64,000 nt of DNA from Tubulanus polymorphus (taxonomy: Eukaryota; Nemertea; Palaeonemertea; Tubulaniformes; Tubulanidae): the NCBI RefSeq assembly GCF_964204645.1, contig NC_134033.1:6110231-6174230 (forward strand), in the 5' to 3' direction. The notes beneath the pieces were generated by a model. The model did not search any database. It saw only the letters and a list, made by a program, of their open reading frames with translations, and had not been told where the DNA came from. Below are positions 63,736-64,000 of the stretch, piece by piece. The position numbers were made by a program, and so were the translations under genes. Position 1 is the stretch's first letter; each line of letters opens with the position of its first letter.

Positions 63736-64000
63736 TCAGGTGAGTTAATTTATATAAACCTCATTAACCCTAACCCTATTCTGGTCTGAATACCAGTCGT
63801 TCTTTACAACGTCTGACGCTAAAGTATCATATAGGCTAGAGGTTAACTCACTGTTAATTGCAATGCAACAACTGATTTTAGTGTCAAATCAAACCTTTGT
63901 ACTCAAATAAATAATTAGTTAGGCCTACCTTGTTGACTTAGAAAACATGTTTAATAACAATATTTTCGATGATTTAAACCGTGAACCGGAGAATTTATTG

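Overview
This is animal nuclear DNA: AT-rich, with split genes, short exons bounded by GT..AG, and long introns and spacers packed with transposon debris. The gene content (HLTF, PDCD10/CCM3, GPR180, an MFSD4-type transporter, a rhodopsin-class GPCR) and the repeat types (pogo, piggyBac-like and Harbinger-like MITEs, BEL/Pao, CR1/L2-like LINEs) suit an invertebrate bilaterian. A mollusc or other lophotrochozoan is my guess, but the sequence does not prove a phylum. No bacterial, phage or CRISPR-type system is present.

Layout. (1) 2167-3212 (+): the last two coding exons of HLTF; the rest lies left of the window. (2) 6996-24991 (-): a complete seven-coding-exon PDCD10 (CCM3) gene of 209 codons. 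Its exons are too short to stand out as ORFs and were assembled here from splice sites and homology. An intronless GPCR (16791-17753, -) sits in its 12 kb fourth intron, on the same strand. (3) 28475-37652 (+): a complete nine-coding-exon GPR180 gene of 444 codons. (4) 59194-62567 (-): the last three coding exons of an MFSD4-like transporter with a long cytoplasmic tail; its N-terminal exon was not found and probably lies right of the window. HLTF and PDCD10 are tail-to-tail, PDCD10 and GPR180 head-to-head with about 3.5 kb between start codons, and GPR180 and the transporter tail-to-tail across about 21.5 kb of repeat-rich DNA.

Mobile and repetitive DNA. The 37.7-59.2 kb spacer holds a decayed BEL/Pao retrotransposon (minus strand, 40.8-43.6 kb), a full-length pogo/Tigger-like transposon with intact ends but a broken transposase (45188-48266), and a composite block of GTCGAC-rich repeats, telomere-like repeats, a roughly 52-bp satellite and a 572-bp inverted-repeat element (49.56-51.78 kb). 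Introns and the other spacers carry many short inverted-repeat elements, several with visible target duplications or nesting, and tandem arrays. The five genes are ordinary conserved animal genes with no evident shared pathway. The most unusual material is in the repeats: the multi-site ends of the pogo element, the piggyBac-like MITE with repeated ACACCGCAGTGCGGTGT palindromes, the foldback DNAs, and the strong excess of TAGGCCTA.
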